Below, piece by piece: positions 11,616 to 22,168 of a stretch of 64,000 bases of DNA. The notes under the pieces are model-generated. The model made no database searches. It was given only the letters and a program-made list of their open reading frames with translations, and was not told where the DNA came from. Origin of the DNA: Acinetobacter sp. A2 (GTDB taxonomy: Bacteria; Pseudomonadota; Gammaproteobacteria; Pseudomonadales; Moraxellaceae); assembly GCF_012371325.1 (NCBI RefSeq), contig NZ_JAAZQX010000002.1:1-64000 (forward strand), in the 5' to 3' direction. The stretch's first letter is position 1. Each line of letters opens with the position of its first letter. A program made the position numbers and the translations under genes.

Positions 11616-13601
11616 ATGAGCATGCCGCAGCACCAAACACAGCCACTCTTAGCGGTCAAAGACCTGACCCGAGAATTTCCTGCTGGTGAATCGACCGTAC
11701 AAATTCTTAAAGGGATTGATCTGGAAATTTACCCAGGTGAGTTGGTTGCTATTGTGGGGCAATCGGGTTCTGGTAAATCCACGCTTATGAATATTCTAGG
11801 CTGCCTTGACCAACCTACTACAGGCAGCTACAAAGTTAAAGGACGCGAAACCCGACAGCTCGAAGCCGACGAATTGGCACAACTACGGCGTGAGTATTTT
11901 GGCTTTATTTTCCAGCGCTACCATTTATTGGGTGATTTAAGCGCTGCGGGTAATGTCGAAGTTCCCGCAATTTATGCAGGTGCCGATGCCGCAGAACGCC
12001 AAGCACGTGCTACCGCATTGCTGAGTGATTTAGGCTTGACAGATAAAACCCAGAACAGACCGAGTCAACTTTCAGGCGGGCAGCAGCAACGTGTGTCCAT
12101 TGCTCGCGCCCTGATGAATGGCGGCGATGTGATTCTAGCCGATGAGCCAACAGGTGCACTCGACAAGAATAGTGGTATTGAAGTCATGCGCATTTTGCGT
12201 GAACTAAATGCCAAAGGTCACACCATTATTTTAGTCACACATGACCACAATGTCGCCAAAAATGCCACACGGATTATTGAAATCAGTGATGGTCTTATCG
12301 TTTCCGATCAACCGAACACACCTACCGATCAGGAACAGATTGCTCAACAAACGCTGGAACATCCACCACAAAAAAAGACCTCAGCTTGGCGTTCTGCACT
12401 AGACCGCTTAGGCGAAGCTTTCCGCATGGCATTACTGGCCATGAATGCACATCGCATGCGTACTTTTTTAACCATGCTTGGCATTATTATTGGGATTGCC
12501 TCGGTCGTGTCAGTGGTGGCACTAGGCAATGGTTCACAAAAGCAGATTTTAGAAAATATCAGCAGTTTAGGCACTAATACCATCACCGTATTTCAGGGGC
12601 GAGGTTTTGGAGATACTTCTCGCTCCTCTCAAGTCAGAACACTGGTTCCTGCCGATGCCGATGCTTTAGCAGAACAGCCCTATGTAGATGGTGTCAGCCC
12701 TTCAGTCAACAGCAATGTCACAGTACGTTTTAAAGACACGGAAGCCTCAGCCACAGTCAATGGAGTTAGTGAAGACTTTTTCTATGTACGTGGCATGAAT
12801 TTTCAGTCTGGGCAACCGTTTGATAAACACAGCGTAATTGAACAAGCCCAAGATGTGGTGATTGATCACAACACAAAAAATACGTTTTTTAGTGATGGCA
12901 GCAATCCTGTCGGGCAAGTGATTTTATTGGGCAGTGTGCCAAGCCGTATTATTGGAGTGGTAGAAGAACAAAAAAGCATGATGGGCAGTTCTGACAGCTT
13001 AAATGTGTATTTACCTTACTCGACCGTAATGAGCCGCATGCTAGGTCAAAGTCATGTACGCAGTATTATTGTACGTGTGAAAGATGAATACCCTAGCGCT
13101 GCAGCAGAAAATGCCATTTTAAGTCTATTGGTTCAGCGACATGGCGCACAAGATGTCTTTACGCAAAACTCTGACAGTATTCGTGAAACTATTCAGCAAA
13201 CTACAGCCACCATGACCCTGCTGGTTTCTGCAATTGCTGTGATTTCCTTAGTGGTCGGAGGAATTGGTGTAATGAATATTATGCTGGTTTCTGTCACAGA
13301 GCGTACACAAGAGATTGGGGTGCGTATGGCCGTAGGTGCACGACAAAGCGATATTTTGCAGCAATTTTTAATTGAAGCAATTTTAGTCTGCATTTTAGGG
13401 GGCGTTTTAGGGGTATTACTGGCTTTAGGCATTGGGCAAGTGATTAGCCATTTTGCAGGCGGTACTTTTCAAATGGCGTATTCAACCACCTCTATTGTTG
13501 CAGCCTTTGTCTGCTCAAGCCTGATTGGTATTGTGTTTGGTTTTATTCCTGCACGTAATGCCGCACAACTCAACCCTGTCGATGCACTCTCTAGAGAATG
13601 A
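11616..13601 (+). CDS. macB: MacB-type ABC transporter, fused ATPase and permease
   Basis: Inner-membrane mechanotransmission ABC exporter that uses cytosolic ATP hydrolysis to drive substrates from the periplasm through the adaptor and outer channel. The ATPase domain has Walker [10 protein letters not shown] at 48-56, signature LSGGQQQR and Walker [13 protein letters not shown]. The membrane half has one helix near 285, a large periplasmic domain, then three C-terminal helices with the FtsX-like segment ([20 protein letters not shown]). At 661 residues it matches MacB. The substrate cannot be read from sequence; macrolides, peptides or siderophores are known for relatives. Confidence 0.94.
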   Translation: MSMPQHQTQPLLAVKDLTREFPAGESTVQILKGIDLEIYPGELVAIVGQSGSGKSTLMNILGCLDQPTTGSYKVKGRETRQLEADELAQLRREYFGFIFQRYHLLGDLSAAGNVEVPAIYAGADAAERQARATALLSDLGLTDKTQNRPSQLSGGQQQRVSIARALMNGGDVILADEPTGALDKNSGIEVMRILRELNAKGHTIILVTHDHNVAKNATRIIEISDGLIVSDQPNTPTDQEQIAQQTLEHPPQKKTSAWRSALDRLGEAFRMALLAMNAHRMRTFLTMLGIIIGIASVVSVVALGNGSQKQILENISSLGTNTITVFQGRGFGDTSRSSQVRTLVPADADALAEQPYVDGVSPSVNSNVTVRFKDTEASATVNGVSEDFFYVRGMNFQSGQPFDKHSVIEQAQDVVIDHNTKNTFFSDGSNPVGQVILLGSVPSRIIGVVEEQKSMMGSSDSLNVYLPYSTVMSRMLGQSHVRSIIVRVKDEYPSAAAENAILSLLVQRHGAQDVFTQNSDSIRETIQQTTATMTLLVSAIAVISLVVGGIGVMNIMLVSVTERTQEIGVRMAVGARQSDILQQFLIEAILVCILGGVLGVLLALGIGQVISHFAGGTFQMAYSTTSIVAAFVCSSLIGIVFGFIPARNAAQLNPVDALSRE

Positions 13602-13626
13602 TGCGGTCTTAGAATAAGGAACTCTC

Positions 13627-15075
13627 ATGCAATTAAATTCCAAAGCACGAACATTCAGCCAACTGGCAACCGCACTACTTTTGGGCAGCAGTTTGGTGGG
13701 GTGTGCCGCAGTGGTCAAAACCCCTTACCAAGCCCCTGCTGTTGAAATTCCAAGCCAATTTGAACAACAGCGCCTCAGCAGTCAGCAAATTCATAGCCAA
13801 CTGAACACTGACCGTTGGTGGACGTTGTTTAATGATGCCGCCTTAAATCAACTTGTTGAGCAAGTACTCGCACAAAACAGTGACCTCGCTGTTGCAGGGC
13901 TGAATTTACAGCAAGCGAGATTACAAGCAAAACAAAGCCAGAGTCAGCAAGGCGTCCGAATTGGCACTGCAGGAATTTCCACAGGACATCAAATTAGCCT
14001 AGACGGCGATGGTGACCGTACCCGTGGAATCTCATTGAACTACCCAGGGCTAAGCTATGAATTGGATTTGTTTGGCAAACTGGCCAATCAGACTGAAGCT
14101 GCACGTTGGGAAGCCCTAGCCACCGAACAAGATTTACAGGCGACTGCCCAAGGTTTGATTGCAACCACTGCCAATTTATACTGGCAATTGGGCTATTTAA
14201 ATGAACATTTAACTGTCGCACAGCAAAATTTGGCCAGCACTGAAAAAACCTATCAATTGGTCAATGCACAATACCGTGCAGGCGCTGTCTCTGGTTTAGA
14301 TTTAACGCAGGCAGAACAAGCCTTACAAAGCCAAAAAGCCACACTCAGCCAAATAGCGCAGCAAAAAGTAGCAACTCGTACTGCTTTGGCGGTCTTGCTC
14401 CATCAACCTGTGCAAATGCTAAACATTGCAGAACCCAAACGCTTAGGTGCCATTAGCCTACCTAAAATTCATGCAGGATTACCTGCGGAGCTTTTATCCC
14501 GCCGCCCAGATTTAAATGCTGCGGAGCTTCGTTTACGCAAAGCACTGGCCAACAAAGATGCCAATAAAGCCAGTTACTATCCATCTATTAGCCTAACTGG
14601 CACACTCAGTACAGGTGTTGGTACTGGTGCACATACTTCTTTAAGTGATGCGCTCAAGAATCCAATTGCTACTTTAGGTGCAGGGCTAACACTGCCGTTT
14701 TTACAATGGAACGATATGCAGCGTGATTTAAAAGTCAATGCGCTAGAATATGAAAAAGCCATTGTGCAATATCGACAAACCTTGTACCAAGCCTTTGCTG
14801 ATGTTGAAAATGCCTTGTCTGCACGCTCTGAATTAGATCGTCAGGTCAATTTACAAATGCAGAATTTACTGTTGGCAGAGAAAACGGAACGTCTGACTGA
14901 AGTCCGTTATCGCCACGGTGCGATTGCTTTAAAAAACCTTTTGGATGCTCAAGCCACAACACGGAATGCGCGTTTAAACCTATTGCAAACCAAGCAAAAT
15001 CAATACAATGCTTATGTAACATTATTACAAGCCTTAGGTGGTAGTCCATTGCAGCAATTGCCACAACAGCCATAA
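13627..15075 (+). CDS. outer membrane efflux lipoprotein, NodT/OprM family
   Basis: Outer membrane factor, the exit duct for the MacAB pump encoded just upstream (25 bases; AAGGA ribosome site). The signal peptide ends in lipobox LVGC with Cys26. The mature protein shows the two repeats of the OEP fold, with RWWTLFNDAALNQLVEQVL near 60, the coiled-coil helices, PAELLSRRPDLNAAELRLR, SLTGTLSTG and the second-repeat helix LLDAQATTRNARLNLLQTK. Length 482 is normal. Its place makes a complete dedicated tripartite exporter, unlike E. coli macAB, which borrows TolC. A strong terminator follows. Confidence 0.9.
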   Translation: MQLNSKARTFSQLATALLLGSSLVGCAAVVKTPYQAPAVEIPSQFEQQRLSSQQIHSQLNTDRWWTLFNDAALNQLVEQVLAQNSDLAVAGLNLQQARLQAKQSQSQQGVRIGTAGISTGHQISLDGDGDRTRGISLNYPGLSYELDLFGKLANQTEAARWEALATEQDLQATAQGLIATTANLYWQLGYLNEHLTVAQQNLASTEKTYQLVNAQYRAGAVSGLDLTQAEQALQSQKATLSQIAQQKVATRTALAVLLHQPVQMLNIAEPKRLGAISLPKIHAGLPAELLSRRPDLNAAELRLRKALANKDANKASYYPSISLTGTLSTGVGTGAHTSLSDALKNPIATLGAGLTLPFLQWNDMQRDLKVNALEYEKAIVQYRQTLYQAFADVENALSARSELDRQVNLQMQNLLLAEKTERLTEVRYRHGAIALKNLLDAQATTRNARLNLLQTKQNQYNAYVTLLQALGGSPLQQLPQQP

Positions 15076-15102
15076 ATATTATTCAGCATCGCTTTAAAAA
15101 CC

Positions 15103-15142
15103 AAAAAGCCTGTCAGTGCATAATGCCACCGACAGGCTTTTT
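15103..15142. terminator. bidirectional terminator between OMF and kinase genes
   Basis: AAAAAGCCTGTC and GACAGGCTTTTT form a 12-bp stem with A and T runs on either side. It lies between the convergent outer membrane factor and histidine kinase genes and can serve both. Confidence 0.85.
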
Positions 15143-15172
15143 AAAATATGTTCAGCAAATTTAGATTGTGAC

Positions 15173-16456
15173 TTAAATTTTCTCTGAAAGTATCGCTTCT
15201 TTGCTTAAAACCTGATGCGTACTGGTCGCCACGGGTAAACTCACTTTAAAGGTTGTACCCTCGCCTTCTTTAGATTCCGCCACAATTTGTCCATGGTTTA
15301 AATCGACAAAGCGCTTACACAAGACCAAACCTAAGCCCGTGCCTTTTTCACCCGCAGTACCTTTAAAGCTTACAGTGAGTTTTTGTTCAAACAAGTTTTC
15401 CAACTGCTGTGGGGTCATACCCAAGCCTGTATCACGAATATAAATATCTACACTCGTTTCAGTCGCCTGCACGCTTAAAATGACTTTGCCAGTGCCATCT
15501 GTACTGGTAAATTTCAAAGCATTAGACACCAAGTTTTGAATCACCGAAGTAATCATGTTGATGTCTGCATAGACTTTTATGCCTTCATCCACCTGATCAA
15601 TGAGCTCAATATTCTTTTTAATGGCTAGACTTCTTAAAACATCACAGACAATTTTAGTCGATTGCTTCAACTCAAAATTGATTGGATGGTAGACAAATCG
15701 TCCACCTTCAGCCATTGCCCAGTTCAACAGACTTTCCAATAAATTGTAGGTCGATTGCGCGGTATCAAATAAATAGTCCGCAATATTTTGAATACTCGAA
15801 TCATCCAAAGTTTCACGCTCTTGCGCCAAAACTTCAGAAAAACCCAATAAACCATGAAAGGGTGCACGCAGGTCATGCGCAATAATTTGGAAAAACTTTG
15901 TTTTACTAAAATTTAAAGCCGACTGCTGTTCGTACAGTTCTTTTAACCCAACATAATCAACTTTTAATTCAATATAACGCACCAAACCTGCTGCGAACTC
16001 GGCAACCGTGGGTACTGCACCCAAACTGAATTCATCTTGATGATGATCAAACAACAACAGCTGACCAATCGATTCACCATCGGTTTTAAGCAAGTCCAAG
16101 GCAATTAAGCGTTCAGCCTCTATACCCAAACTTGCAATATGCTGCACAAAGTTAGCATATTGCGGATGCTTGGGTTCAATCAATTGCTGACCCTGAAAGA
16201 ATGCACCTAGCTGTGCATTTGGATTGGAATGAAAAGCTTTAAAAGTTTCGTGACTAGAATACCAAATATAAGGTTCATTGCGAAAGGTTAAAATAGCATG
16301 CTCAACCTGCAACATTTGACGGGAAAATTTCATAAAGCCATCAATTTGGTTGGCTTGCGTATGCACCCCCAATAATAATGACAGTGTGCAAGCACTCAGC
16401 TGTTCCGTTTCAGGACCAATTTCAAGCAGCTGTATTTTCATTTTTGCCTCGTGCAT
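15173..16456 (-). CDS. orphan sensor histidine kinase with GAF-like N-terminus
   Basis: A 427-residue soluble kinase with no membrane segment. Residues about 20-165 look like a GAF-type sensory domain (LSLLLGVHTQANQIDGFMKF; LDLLKTDGESIGQLLLFD). The HisKA dimerisation domain has the phospho-acceptor His194 in IIAHDLRAPFHGLLGFSE. The ATPase domain has the N box (NLVSNALKF), G1 (RDTGLGM) and G2 (GEKGTGLGL). No receiver domain is fused and no response-regulator gene is adjacent, so the partner is elsewhere. The ATG at 16456 has AAGGA 8 bases upstream. The ligand or signal is unknown. Confidence 0.85.
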   Translation of the reverse strand: MHEAKMKIQLLEIGPETEQLSACTLSLLLGVHTQANQIDGFMKFSRQMLQVEHAILTFRNEPYIWYSSHETFKAFHSNPNAQLGAFFQGQQLIEPKHPQYANFVQHIASLGIEAERLIALDLLKTDGESIGQLLLFDHHQDEFSLGAVPTVAEFAAGLVRYIELKVDYVGLKELYEQQSALNFSKTKFFQIIAHDLRAPFHGLLGFSEVLAQERETLDDSSIQNIADYLFDTAQSTYNLLESLLNWAMAEGGRFVYHPINFELKQSTKIVCDVLRSLAIKKNIELIDQVDEGIKVYADINMITSVIQNLVSNALKFTSTDGTGKVILSVQATETSVDIYIRDTGLGMTPQQLENLFEQKLTVSFKGTAGEKGTGLGLVLCKRFVDLNHGQIVAESKEGEGTTFKVSLPVATSTHQVLSKEAILSEKI

Positions 16457-17104
16457 GATTATCCTTAAAGATAGGCATTCGATTTTGAAATAAAGAAATA
16501 AAAAATCACCAATCTAACTTTTTTCATTAACAAATTTTAACACAAAGTACAAGTATTAAAATCATTTTATTGAACAAAAGCAGTTTAGACATTTAGTTGT
16601 TAATGTTTTCGTTATTGTTCAGACAATTTAAAGTCTGTTCATGTGCTGTATTTGTGTTCTAAAAACTGACTGTGCGTGATTATAGATAGAGCCAATTCCA
16701 ATAAAATAGTCATAATTTGTTAACTTTTATAAACTTTTTACATATAAGTCAGACCTTTTATGTGTGTATAAGCTATAGCAACCTCATACACCTTTGCAAA
16801 GTTACAAGATTTTACGTCATCACCAATATTAAACTTAACTTATAAATGCTTGATAATTTTACAAAATAAGCTGTGTAAATATGTAACAAGGCTCTTTCTA
16901 TCGGTTATTTTTCAAACATACGACTTAAGTCGAACAATCATCTTATTAATTTATAATAAAATAACAACTACTTTTGATGACCTGATCATCATTTATACGA
17001 TTTGGCTCGTATTTCCATCGTAAATACCGAAGACGGGTTTTATGTTCGGCATTGAGCAAACTTTGCATAAGATTCGGCACATGCTCAGCACAAATGCGAC
17101 ACAT
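16457..17104. other. long AT-rich intergenic region between kinase and icd
   Basis: About 650 AT-rich bases separate the divergent kinase and icd genes. A perfect 12-bp palindrome CGACTTAAGTCG lies at 16921-16932 and could be an operator. A 61-codon minus-strand frame at 16946-17131 has no ribosome site and unremarkable composition, so I do not call it. Nothing else is recognisable. Confidence 0.4.
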
Positions 17105-17226
17105 CATTTCGTAGCGAAATGTCGTTATCACAGGATCTACGTTGACTGAAATACACGGAGAGTCGATACTCTCAAGGTTAAATTAAGCAAATCGGTTCGC
17201 AGGAGCTGAGTCTAAATCTGGCTCCT
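17105..17226 (+). other. structured 5' leader of icd with three hairpins
   Basis: Three inverted repeats follow one another before icd: CATTTCG/CGAAATG (17105-17121), GAGAGT/ACTCTC (17158-17173) and AGGAGC/GCTCCT (17201-17226). The last ends about 20 bases before the AAGGGG ribosome site. None is followed by a T run. This may be a structured leader with a post-transcriptional role. It does not match a riboswitch class I can name. Confidence 0.4.
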
Positions 17227-17255
17227 AAAAACTTAATCAAAGCAAGGGGCTATAT

Positions 17256-19487
17256 ATGGCTGGTGGAAAGTCAAAAATCATTTATACACTGACCGATGAG
17301 GCGCCGCTACTGGCGACTTACTCGTTGCTGCCGATCATTGAGACCTTTACCAAACCTGCGGGCGTTGAAATTGTCAAAACTGACATTTCTGTTGCTGCAC
17401 GCGTACTCGCTGAATTTTCAGATTACCTTAGCGAAGAACAAAAGGTTGCCGACAACCTCGCAGAGCTCGGACGTCTCACGCAAGATCCAGATACAAACAT
17501 CATCAAACTCCCAAATATCAGTGCTTCAGTTGCGCAATTGGTTGCATGTATTAAAGAATTACAGGCAAAAGGTTTTGCGATTCCTGACTATCCTGAAAAC
17601 CCAAGCACTGAAGAAGAGCAAGCACTTCGCGCACGTTTTGGCAAATGCTTAGGTTCTGCAGTAAACCCTGTATTACGTGAAGGTAACTCAGACCGTCGTG
17701 CACCTGCTGCTGTGAAAAACTATGCGAAAAAACACCCGCACTCTATGAGCGAGTGGAAGCAATGGTCTCAAACGCACGTTTCACACATGGATGAAGGCGA
17801 CTTCTACCACGGTGAAAAATCTATGACTTTAGACCGTGCACGTAACGTAAAAATGGAACTCGTCACTCAGTCTGGTGAAACCATTGTACTGAAAGAAAAA
17901 GTTGCGTTACTTGACGGTGAAATCATCGATTCAATGTTCATGAGCAAAAAAGCACTTTGCGACTTCTATGAAAAAGAATTAGATGATTGTAAAGAAGCAG
18001 GCATTTTGTTCTCTTTACACGTAAAAGCGACCATGATGAAGGTATCTCACCCAATCGTATTTGGTCACTGTGTAAAAATTTACTATAAAGAAGCGTTTGA
18101 AAAACATGGTAAATTGTTTGAAGAGCTTGGCATTAACGTAAACAACGGTATGGCTGGTCTTTATGAAAAGATTGCAACCTTACCAACTTCTTTACGCGAA
18201 GAAATCATTGAAGATTTACACGCTTGCCAAGAACACCGCCCTGCGCTTGCAATGGTAGATTCAGCGAAAGGCATCACCAACTTCCACTCACCAAACGACG
18301 TAATTGTTGACGCATCTATGCCTGCAATGATTCGTGGTGGCGGTAAAATGTGGGGTGCTGATGGTAAGCAGTATGACTGTAAAGCAGTAATGCCAGAATC
18401 TACGTTCGCACGTATTTACCAAGAAATGATCAATTTCTGTAAGTGGAACGGCAACTTTGACCCACGTACCATGGGTACTGTGCCAAACGTTGGTTTGATG
18501 GCGCAAAAAGCTGAAGAATACGGTTCTCACGACAAGACATTTGAAATTCCTGAAGCTGGTATTGCCAACATCACTGACCTAGAAACAGGTGAAGTGTTGA
18601 TGACGCAAAATGTGGAAGAAGGTGATATCTGGCGTATGTGTCAGGTGAAAGATGCACCAATCCGCGACTGGGTTAAACTTGCAGTTACACGTGCACGCAA
18701 CTCAGGCATGCCTGCAATTTTCTGGCTTGACCCATACCGTCCACACGAAAATGAATTGATCAAGAAAGTACAAAAATACTTGAAAGATCACGACACCACA
18801 GGTCTAGACATTCAAATCATGTCGCAAGTTCGTGCAATGCGTTATACGCTTGAGCGTGTTGCGCGTGGTCTAGACACCATTTCTGTGACTGGTAACATTT
18901 TACGTGACTACTTAACTGACTTGTTCCCAATTATGGAGCTAGGTACATCTGCGAAGATGCTTTCTATTGTTCCATTAATGGCAGGCGGCGGTATGTACGA
19001 AACTGGTGCGGGTGGTTCAGCACCGAAACACGTACAACAGTTGGTTGAAGAAAACCACTTACGTTGGGATTCATTAGGTGAGTTCCTTGCACTAGCTGTT
19101 TCTTTAGAAGAAATGGGCATTAAAGAAGACAATGCAAAAGCAAAACTTCTTGCTCAGACTTTAGATGCAGCAACTGGCAAGCTTCTAGACAACGATAAAT
19201 CTCCATCACGTCGTACTGGCGAGCTGGACAACCGTGGCAGCCACTTCTACCTTGCAAAATTCTGGGCAGAAGCGCTTGCAAACCAAGACCAGGATGCTGA
19301 GTTAAAAGCTAAGTTTGCACCACTTGCAAAAGCTTTGGCAGATAACGAAGAAAAAATCGTGGCGGAACTTGCAGAAGTTCAAGGCAAATCGGTTGATATC
19401 GGTGGTTACTATGCAGTTGACCAAGCTAAAGTGAATGCTGTTATGCGTCCAAGCGCAACATTCAACGCAGCACTTGAAACTGTTTAA
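17256..19487 (+). CDS. icd: monomeric NADP-dependent isocitrate dehydrogenase
   Basis: TCA-cycle enzyme that oxidatively decarboxylates isocitrate to 2-oxoglutarate and makes NADPH. The 743-residue length and sequence ([20 protein letters not shown] at the start; [40 protein letters not shown]) are those of the monomeric 80-kDa type, unrelated in length to the homodimeric E. coli enzyme. Acinetobacter is known for this form, which supports the host assignment. It is monocistronic, with a long structured leader, a strong AAGGGG ribosome site and a good terminator. Confidence 0.97.
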   Translation: MAGGKSKIIYTLTDEAPLLATYSLLPIIETFTKPAGVEIVKTDISVAARVLAEFSDYLSEEQKVADNLAELGRLTQDPDTNIIKLPNISASVAQLVACIKELQAKGFAIPDYPENPSTEEEQALRARFGKCLGSAVNPVLREGNSDRRAPAAVKNYAKKHPHSMSEWKQWSQTHVSHMDEGDFYHGEKSMTLDRARNVKMELVTQSGETIVLKEKVALLDGEIIDSMFMSKKALCDFYEKELDDCKEAGILFSLHVKATMMKVSHPIVFGHCVKIYYKEAFEKHGKLFEELGINVNNGMAGLYEKIATLPTSLREEIIEDLHACQEHRPALAMVDSAKGITNFHSPNDVIVDASMPAMIRGGGKMWGADGKQYDCKAVMPESTFARIYQEMINFCKWNGNFDPRTMGTVPNVGLMAQKAEEYGSHDKTFEIPEAGIANITDLETGEVLMTQNVEEGDIWRMCQVKDAPIRDWVKLAVTRARNSGMPAIFWLDPYRPHENELIKKVQKYLKDHDTTGLDIQIMSQVRAMRYTLERVARGLDTISVTGNILRDYLTDLFPIMELGTSAKMLSIVPLMAGGGMYETGAGGSAPKHVQQLVEENHLRWDSLGEFLALAVSLEEMGIKEDNAKAKLLAQTLDAATGKLLDNDKSPSRRTGELDNRGSHFYLAKFWAEALANQDQDAELKAKFAPLAKALADNEEKIVAELAEVQGKSVDIGGYYAVDQAKVNAVMRPSATFNAALETV

Positions 19488-19498
19488 TGCTATGACCC

Positions 19499-19520
19499 AG
19501 CACTGATTCTATTCAGTGCT
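19499..19520 (+). other. hairpin after the icd stop
   Basis: AGCACTGA and TCAGTGCT pair around six bases, twelve bases after the icd stop and ahead of the terminator. It may protect the 3' end of the message. Confidence 0.5.
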
Positions 19521-19528
19521 TGTTCTAC

Positions 19529-19559
19529 AAAAAACCAGTGTGTAAACACTGGTTTTTTT
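19529..19559 (+). terminator. icd intrinsic terminator
   Basis: AAAACCAGTG and CACTGGTTTT form a 10-bp stem with a six-base loop and a run of seven T. Confidence 0.9.
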
Positions 19560-19749
19560 GTTATAAGCAAACTAATAAAGATTCTGAAAAGTTAGCTATA
19601 TCCTCAAATATATCTTTATTTCTTATTCTGTCTGCTCATTCTGATTCATGAACCAAGAAAGTTAAATTTAAGTAAACCACTACCTTCTTTTAAAAAATTT
19701 GAGAATATTCAAATAATTGACCGACTTCCAAACAATTTTCCAGACAATA

Positions 19750-19790
19750 AAAAAGCCCCCAAGTCTGAATATGCTTGAGGGCTTTTCTTT
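19750..19790 (-). terminator. terminator of the tRNA-Leu gene
   Basis: AAAAGCCCCCAAG and CTTGAGGGCTTTT pair with one mismatch. In the minus direction the stem ends in six T, four bases beyond the tRNA 3' end. Confidence 0.85.
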
Positions 19791-19794
19791 TATA

Positions 19795-19881
19795 TGGTCC
19801 CGAGGGTCGGACTCGAACCGACACGTCATCTCTGACAGCGGATTTTGAGTCCGCCGCGTCTACCAATTTCACCACCTCGGG
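19795..19881 (-). tRNA. tRNA-Leu (anticodon CAA)
   Basis: Reading the minus strand, the 7-bp acceptor stem is CCCGAGG/CCTCGGG. A D-loop with AAATTGGTAGACG, an anticodon arm GCGGA-CTCAAAA-TCCGC (anticodon CAA, reading UUG), a long class II variable arm (CTGTCAGAGATGACGTG) and a T arm with GGTTCGAGTCC follow. The discriminator is A and CCA is encoded. The long variable arm and anticodon agree on leucine. It is a single gene, 87 bases with CCA. Confidence 0.97.
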
Positions 19882-19896
19882 TAGGTGTTGATGGGT

Positions 19897-19924
19897 ATAA
19901 TAAACTTTTTTGACGGCTTGTCAA
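19897..19924 (-). promoter_or_regulatory. promoter of tRNA-Leu(CAA)
   Basis: On the minus strand a perfect TTGACA, a 16-base spacer and TATTAT end 15 bases before the mature tRNA 5' end, which would leave a short leader. Confidence 0.75.
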
Positions 19925-20059
19925 CGCAAGTTTTTTGCAATTGTTTAAAATTAAATCAGCTGTCATTTTTTTGATTTATAATCGACCAATTTCATCTATA
20001 AAACTTAAAAAAGCATATACTAAGCGCAGTTTTTTCTAGTTTTCTGACTTGTTTTTATC

Positions 20060-21097
20060 ATGCAGCTTTCTGACTTCAGTTTTGATCTCCCCGATGAACT
20101 TATTGCACGTTATCCACTTGCAAGCCGTAGTGCTTCTCGCCTGCTGCATCTCGATGCACAAGGTCAATACCATGACCATCAATTTACCGATTTACTGAAT
20201 TTACTCGAAGCGGGCGATTTATTGGTACTGAATGATACCAAAGTTATGAAAGCACGCCTTAAGGGTAAACGCGCAACAGGCGGTGCAGTAGAAGTCTTGG
20301 TAGAGCGCCTGCAAGATCGTTTTATTGCGCATTGTCATATTAAAGCCAGCAATTCACCCAAAGCTGGGGCTGAACTGTTTATCGGGCCAGATGCGGTAAA
20401 AGTAACCGTGCAGGGACGCCATGAAAACTTGTTTATTGTTGAGTTTTCACAACCCATTTTAGACGTGTTAGATGCTTATGGGCAGCTGCCTATTCCCCCC
20501 TACTTTAACCGTGAAGCAGAAGCGATTGATACCGAACGCTATCAGACCGTATTTAATGACCCGAGCAAACTTGCCAGTGTGGCAGCGCCTACAGCAAGCC
20601 TGCACTTTGATGAAGCTTTGCTGCAACAATTAGCAGATAAAGGTATTCAAAAAACCTTCGTGACCTTACATGTAGGTGCAGGTACTTTCTTACCTGTACG
20701 TACCGATGACATTGCCAATCATGTTATGCACAGTGAATGGTGTGAGGTCTCAGACGCTGCTGTAGATTTAATTCGTGCCACCAAAGCACGTGGCAATAAA
20801 GTCATTTCAGTGGGTACCACCGCTACCCGTGCTGTAGAAAGTGCAGCACAAGCTCACGGCGGCGAATTGGCTGCATGGACGGGCGATACACAAATTTTTA
20901 TCTATCCTGGTTATCAGTTTAAAGTGGTAGATCGCCTTATTACCAATTTCCACTTGCCTGAATCGACACTATTGATGCTAGTTTCTGCCTTATCAAGTCG
21001 TGAGAACGTGATGCGCGCTTATCAACATGCCGTGTCAGAACACTATCGCTTCTTTAGTTATGGCGATGCCATGCTGATTGACCAAGCGCAAGCCTAA
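20060..21097 (+). CDS. queA: S-adenosylmethionine:tRNA ribosyltransferase-isomerase
   Basis: Adds the cyclopentane-diol ring precursor to 7-aminomethyl-deazaguanine in tRNA, the penultimate queuosine step. The 345 residues begin [20 protein letters not shown] and include [52 protein letters not shown] and [18 protein letters not shown], all typical of QueA. In many gamma-proteobacteria queA lies directly before tgt. Here about 3 kb of other genes separate them. Upstream, a TATAAT at about 19976-19981 may be the -10. Confidence 0.97.
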   Translation: MQLSDFSFDLPDELIARYPLASRSASRLLHLDAQGQYHDHQFTDLLNLLEAGDLLVLNDTKVMKARLKGKRATGGAVEVLVERLQDRFIAHCHIKASNSPKAGAELFIGPDAVKVTVQGRHENLFIVEFSQPILDVLDAYGQLPIPPYFNREAEAIDTERYQTVFNDPSKLASVAAPTASLHFDEALLQQLADKGIQKTFVTLHVGAGTFLPVRTDDIANHVMHSEWCEVSDAAVDLIRATKARGNKVISVGTTATRAVESAAQAHGGELAAWTGDTQIFIYPGYQFKVVDRLITNFHLPESTLLMLVSALSSRENVMRAYQHAVSEHYRFFSYGDAMLIDQAQA

Positions 21098-21116
21098 GCC
21101 TTTGTGAAGAACCTCC

Positions 21117-22145
21117 ATGCCGCTCGATACTGTCCAACACTCCATTCACATTCGACGTAAGAAGAATAAGCGAGTATTTCGCAATATCGCGCGGCTTTGG
21201 GATATTGGAAAAAAAGCCCAAAGCCATCAAGAAATTTTGGATGGTTTGCACCCTTGGCAAGATGACATTACCTTAAAATTTGAAAATGTTTTGCCGATAC
21301 TGCTGGGCATTATAGGTGTGCTATTCTGTTTATTACTCTTGATTCAACCGAGTAATATTTGGCTGCAATTTTGTTTGCTGATTGGTGTAGTCTGTATTTT
21401 TTGGGCATTTATTACCTATGAACAAGATGATCCCATTAAAGAAGTCATTGCTTTTTTAGAACAGGAAAGCATTGCTCAACGCTACCAACTGGCATGGCAA
21501 CAACCACCGCAGCACCTCGCCAAAACCTTGCAACCCATTTACTTTATCGCCCATTTAAAAGCGATGTTCCCCTTATTTCATTTGGGTAATCTTTCCAATG
21601 ACATTACCCGCTATGCCAGTACCGTTTGGCTTGATCAACAGGGCAAACAACATCAGGTTTTGCTTTTTGAATACCGCTATGTCAGTGAAATACGTATTAA
21701 AGACAAAAATGGCAATGATTATAAAGTCAAAGAAGTGGTGCGCTATTTATCGGGTGTCTTTGTCTTTGATGTGAAAATTCAAGGTTTAGCCATTAGCACC
21801 AATAAAAAAACTTTTGGTGCGCCCTACCATGTACCATGGCATACCAGTGACATCCGACTGAATCAAAAACTCAATTTCTTTGGTAGTGATGCGATTCAAA
21901 TGGCGCGCACACTCAGCCCCGCTCTGGTGTTAAAACTGGATGATTTTTTCCAGCATCAGCAAGGGGATTTATTGTTTCACCCTGAACGACACACCTTATG
22001 TTTTTTAGGCAGCAAAAATCTGTTTGAAATTTCCAGTAAAGCAAAAAATATTCAAGATATTTCAGCATTACGTGGACACTTACGCACTTTTAAATTACCT
22101 TATTTGGAACAATTACAAACCGATTTAGTTGATTTTCTTGAATAA
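21117..22145 (+). CDS. membrane protein resembling the DUF3137 family, LemA partner
   Basis: A 342-residue protein of unknown function. Two adjacent membrane helices lie at about 58-78 and 82-100 (LPILLGIIGVLFCLLLLI and IWLQFCLLIGVVCIFWAFI). They follow a basic N-terminal region and precede a large soluble domain with VLLFEYRYVSEIRIKDKNG and a C-terminal part (KLDDFFQHQQGDLLFHPERH). Length, topology and the lemA gene 23 bases downstream fit the DUF3137-type proteins that accompany LemA. The family label rests on context and general pattern. It follows queA by 19 bases and may be cotranscribed. Confidence 0.65.
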   Translation: MPLDTVQHSIHIRRKKNKRVFRNIARLWDIGKKAQSHQEILDGLHPWQDDITLKFENVLPILLGIIGVLFCLLLLIQPSNIWLQFCLLIGVVCIFWAFITYEQDDPIKEVIAFLEQESIAQRYQLAWQQPPQHLAKTLQPIYFIAHLKAMFPLFHLGNLSNDITRYASTVWLDQQGKQHQVLLFEYRYVSEIRIKDKNGNDYKVKEVVRYLSGVFVFDVKIQGLAISTNKKTFGAPYHVPWHTSDIRLNQKLNFFGSDAIQMARTLSPALVLKLDDFFQHQQGDLLFHPERHTLCFLGSKNLFEISSKAKNIQDISALRGHLRTFKLPYLEQLQTDLVDFLE

Positions 22146-22168
22146 GAAAATGGTCTTGGGGCAACACT

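Noticed and set aside
16946..17131. 61-codon minus-strand ORF between the kinase and icd
   Set aside because: No ribosome site and no family. It covers the icd leader hairpins, so it is probably chance.
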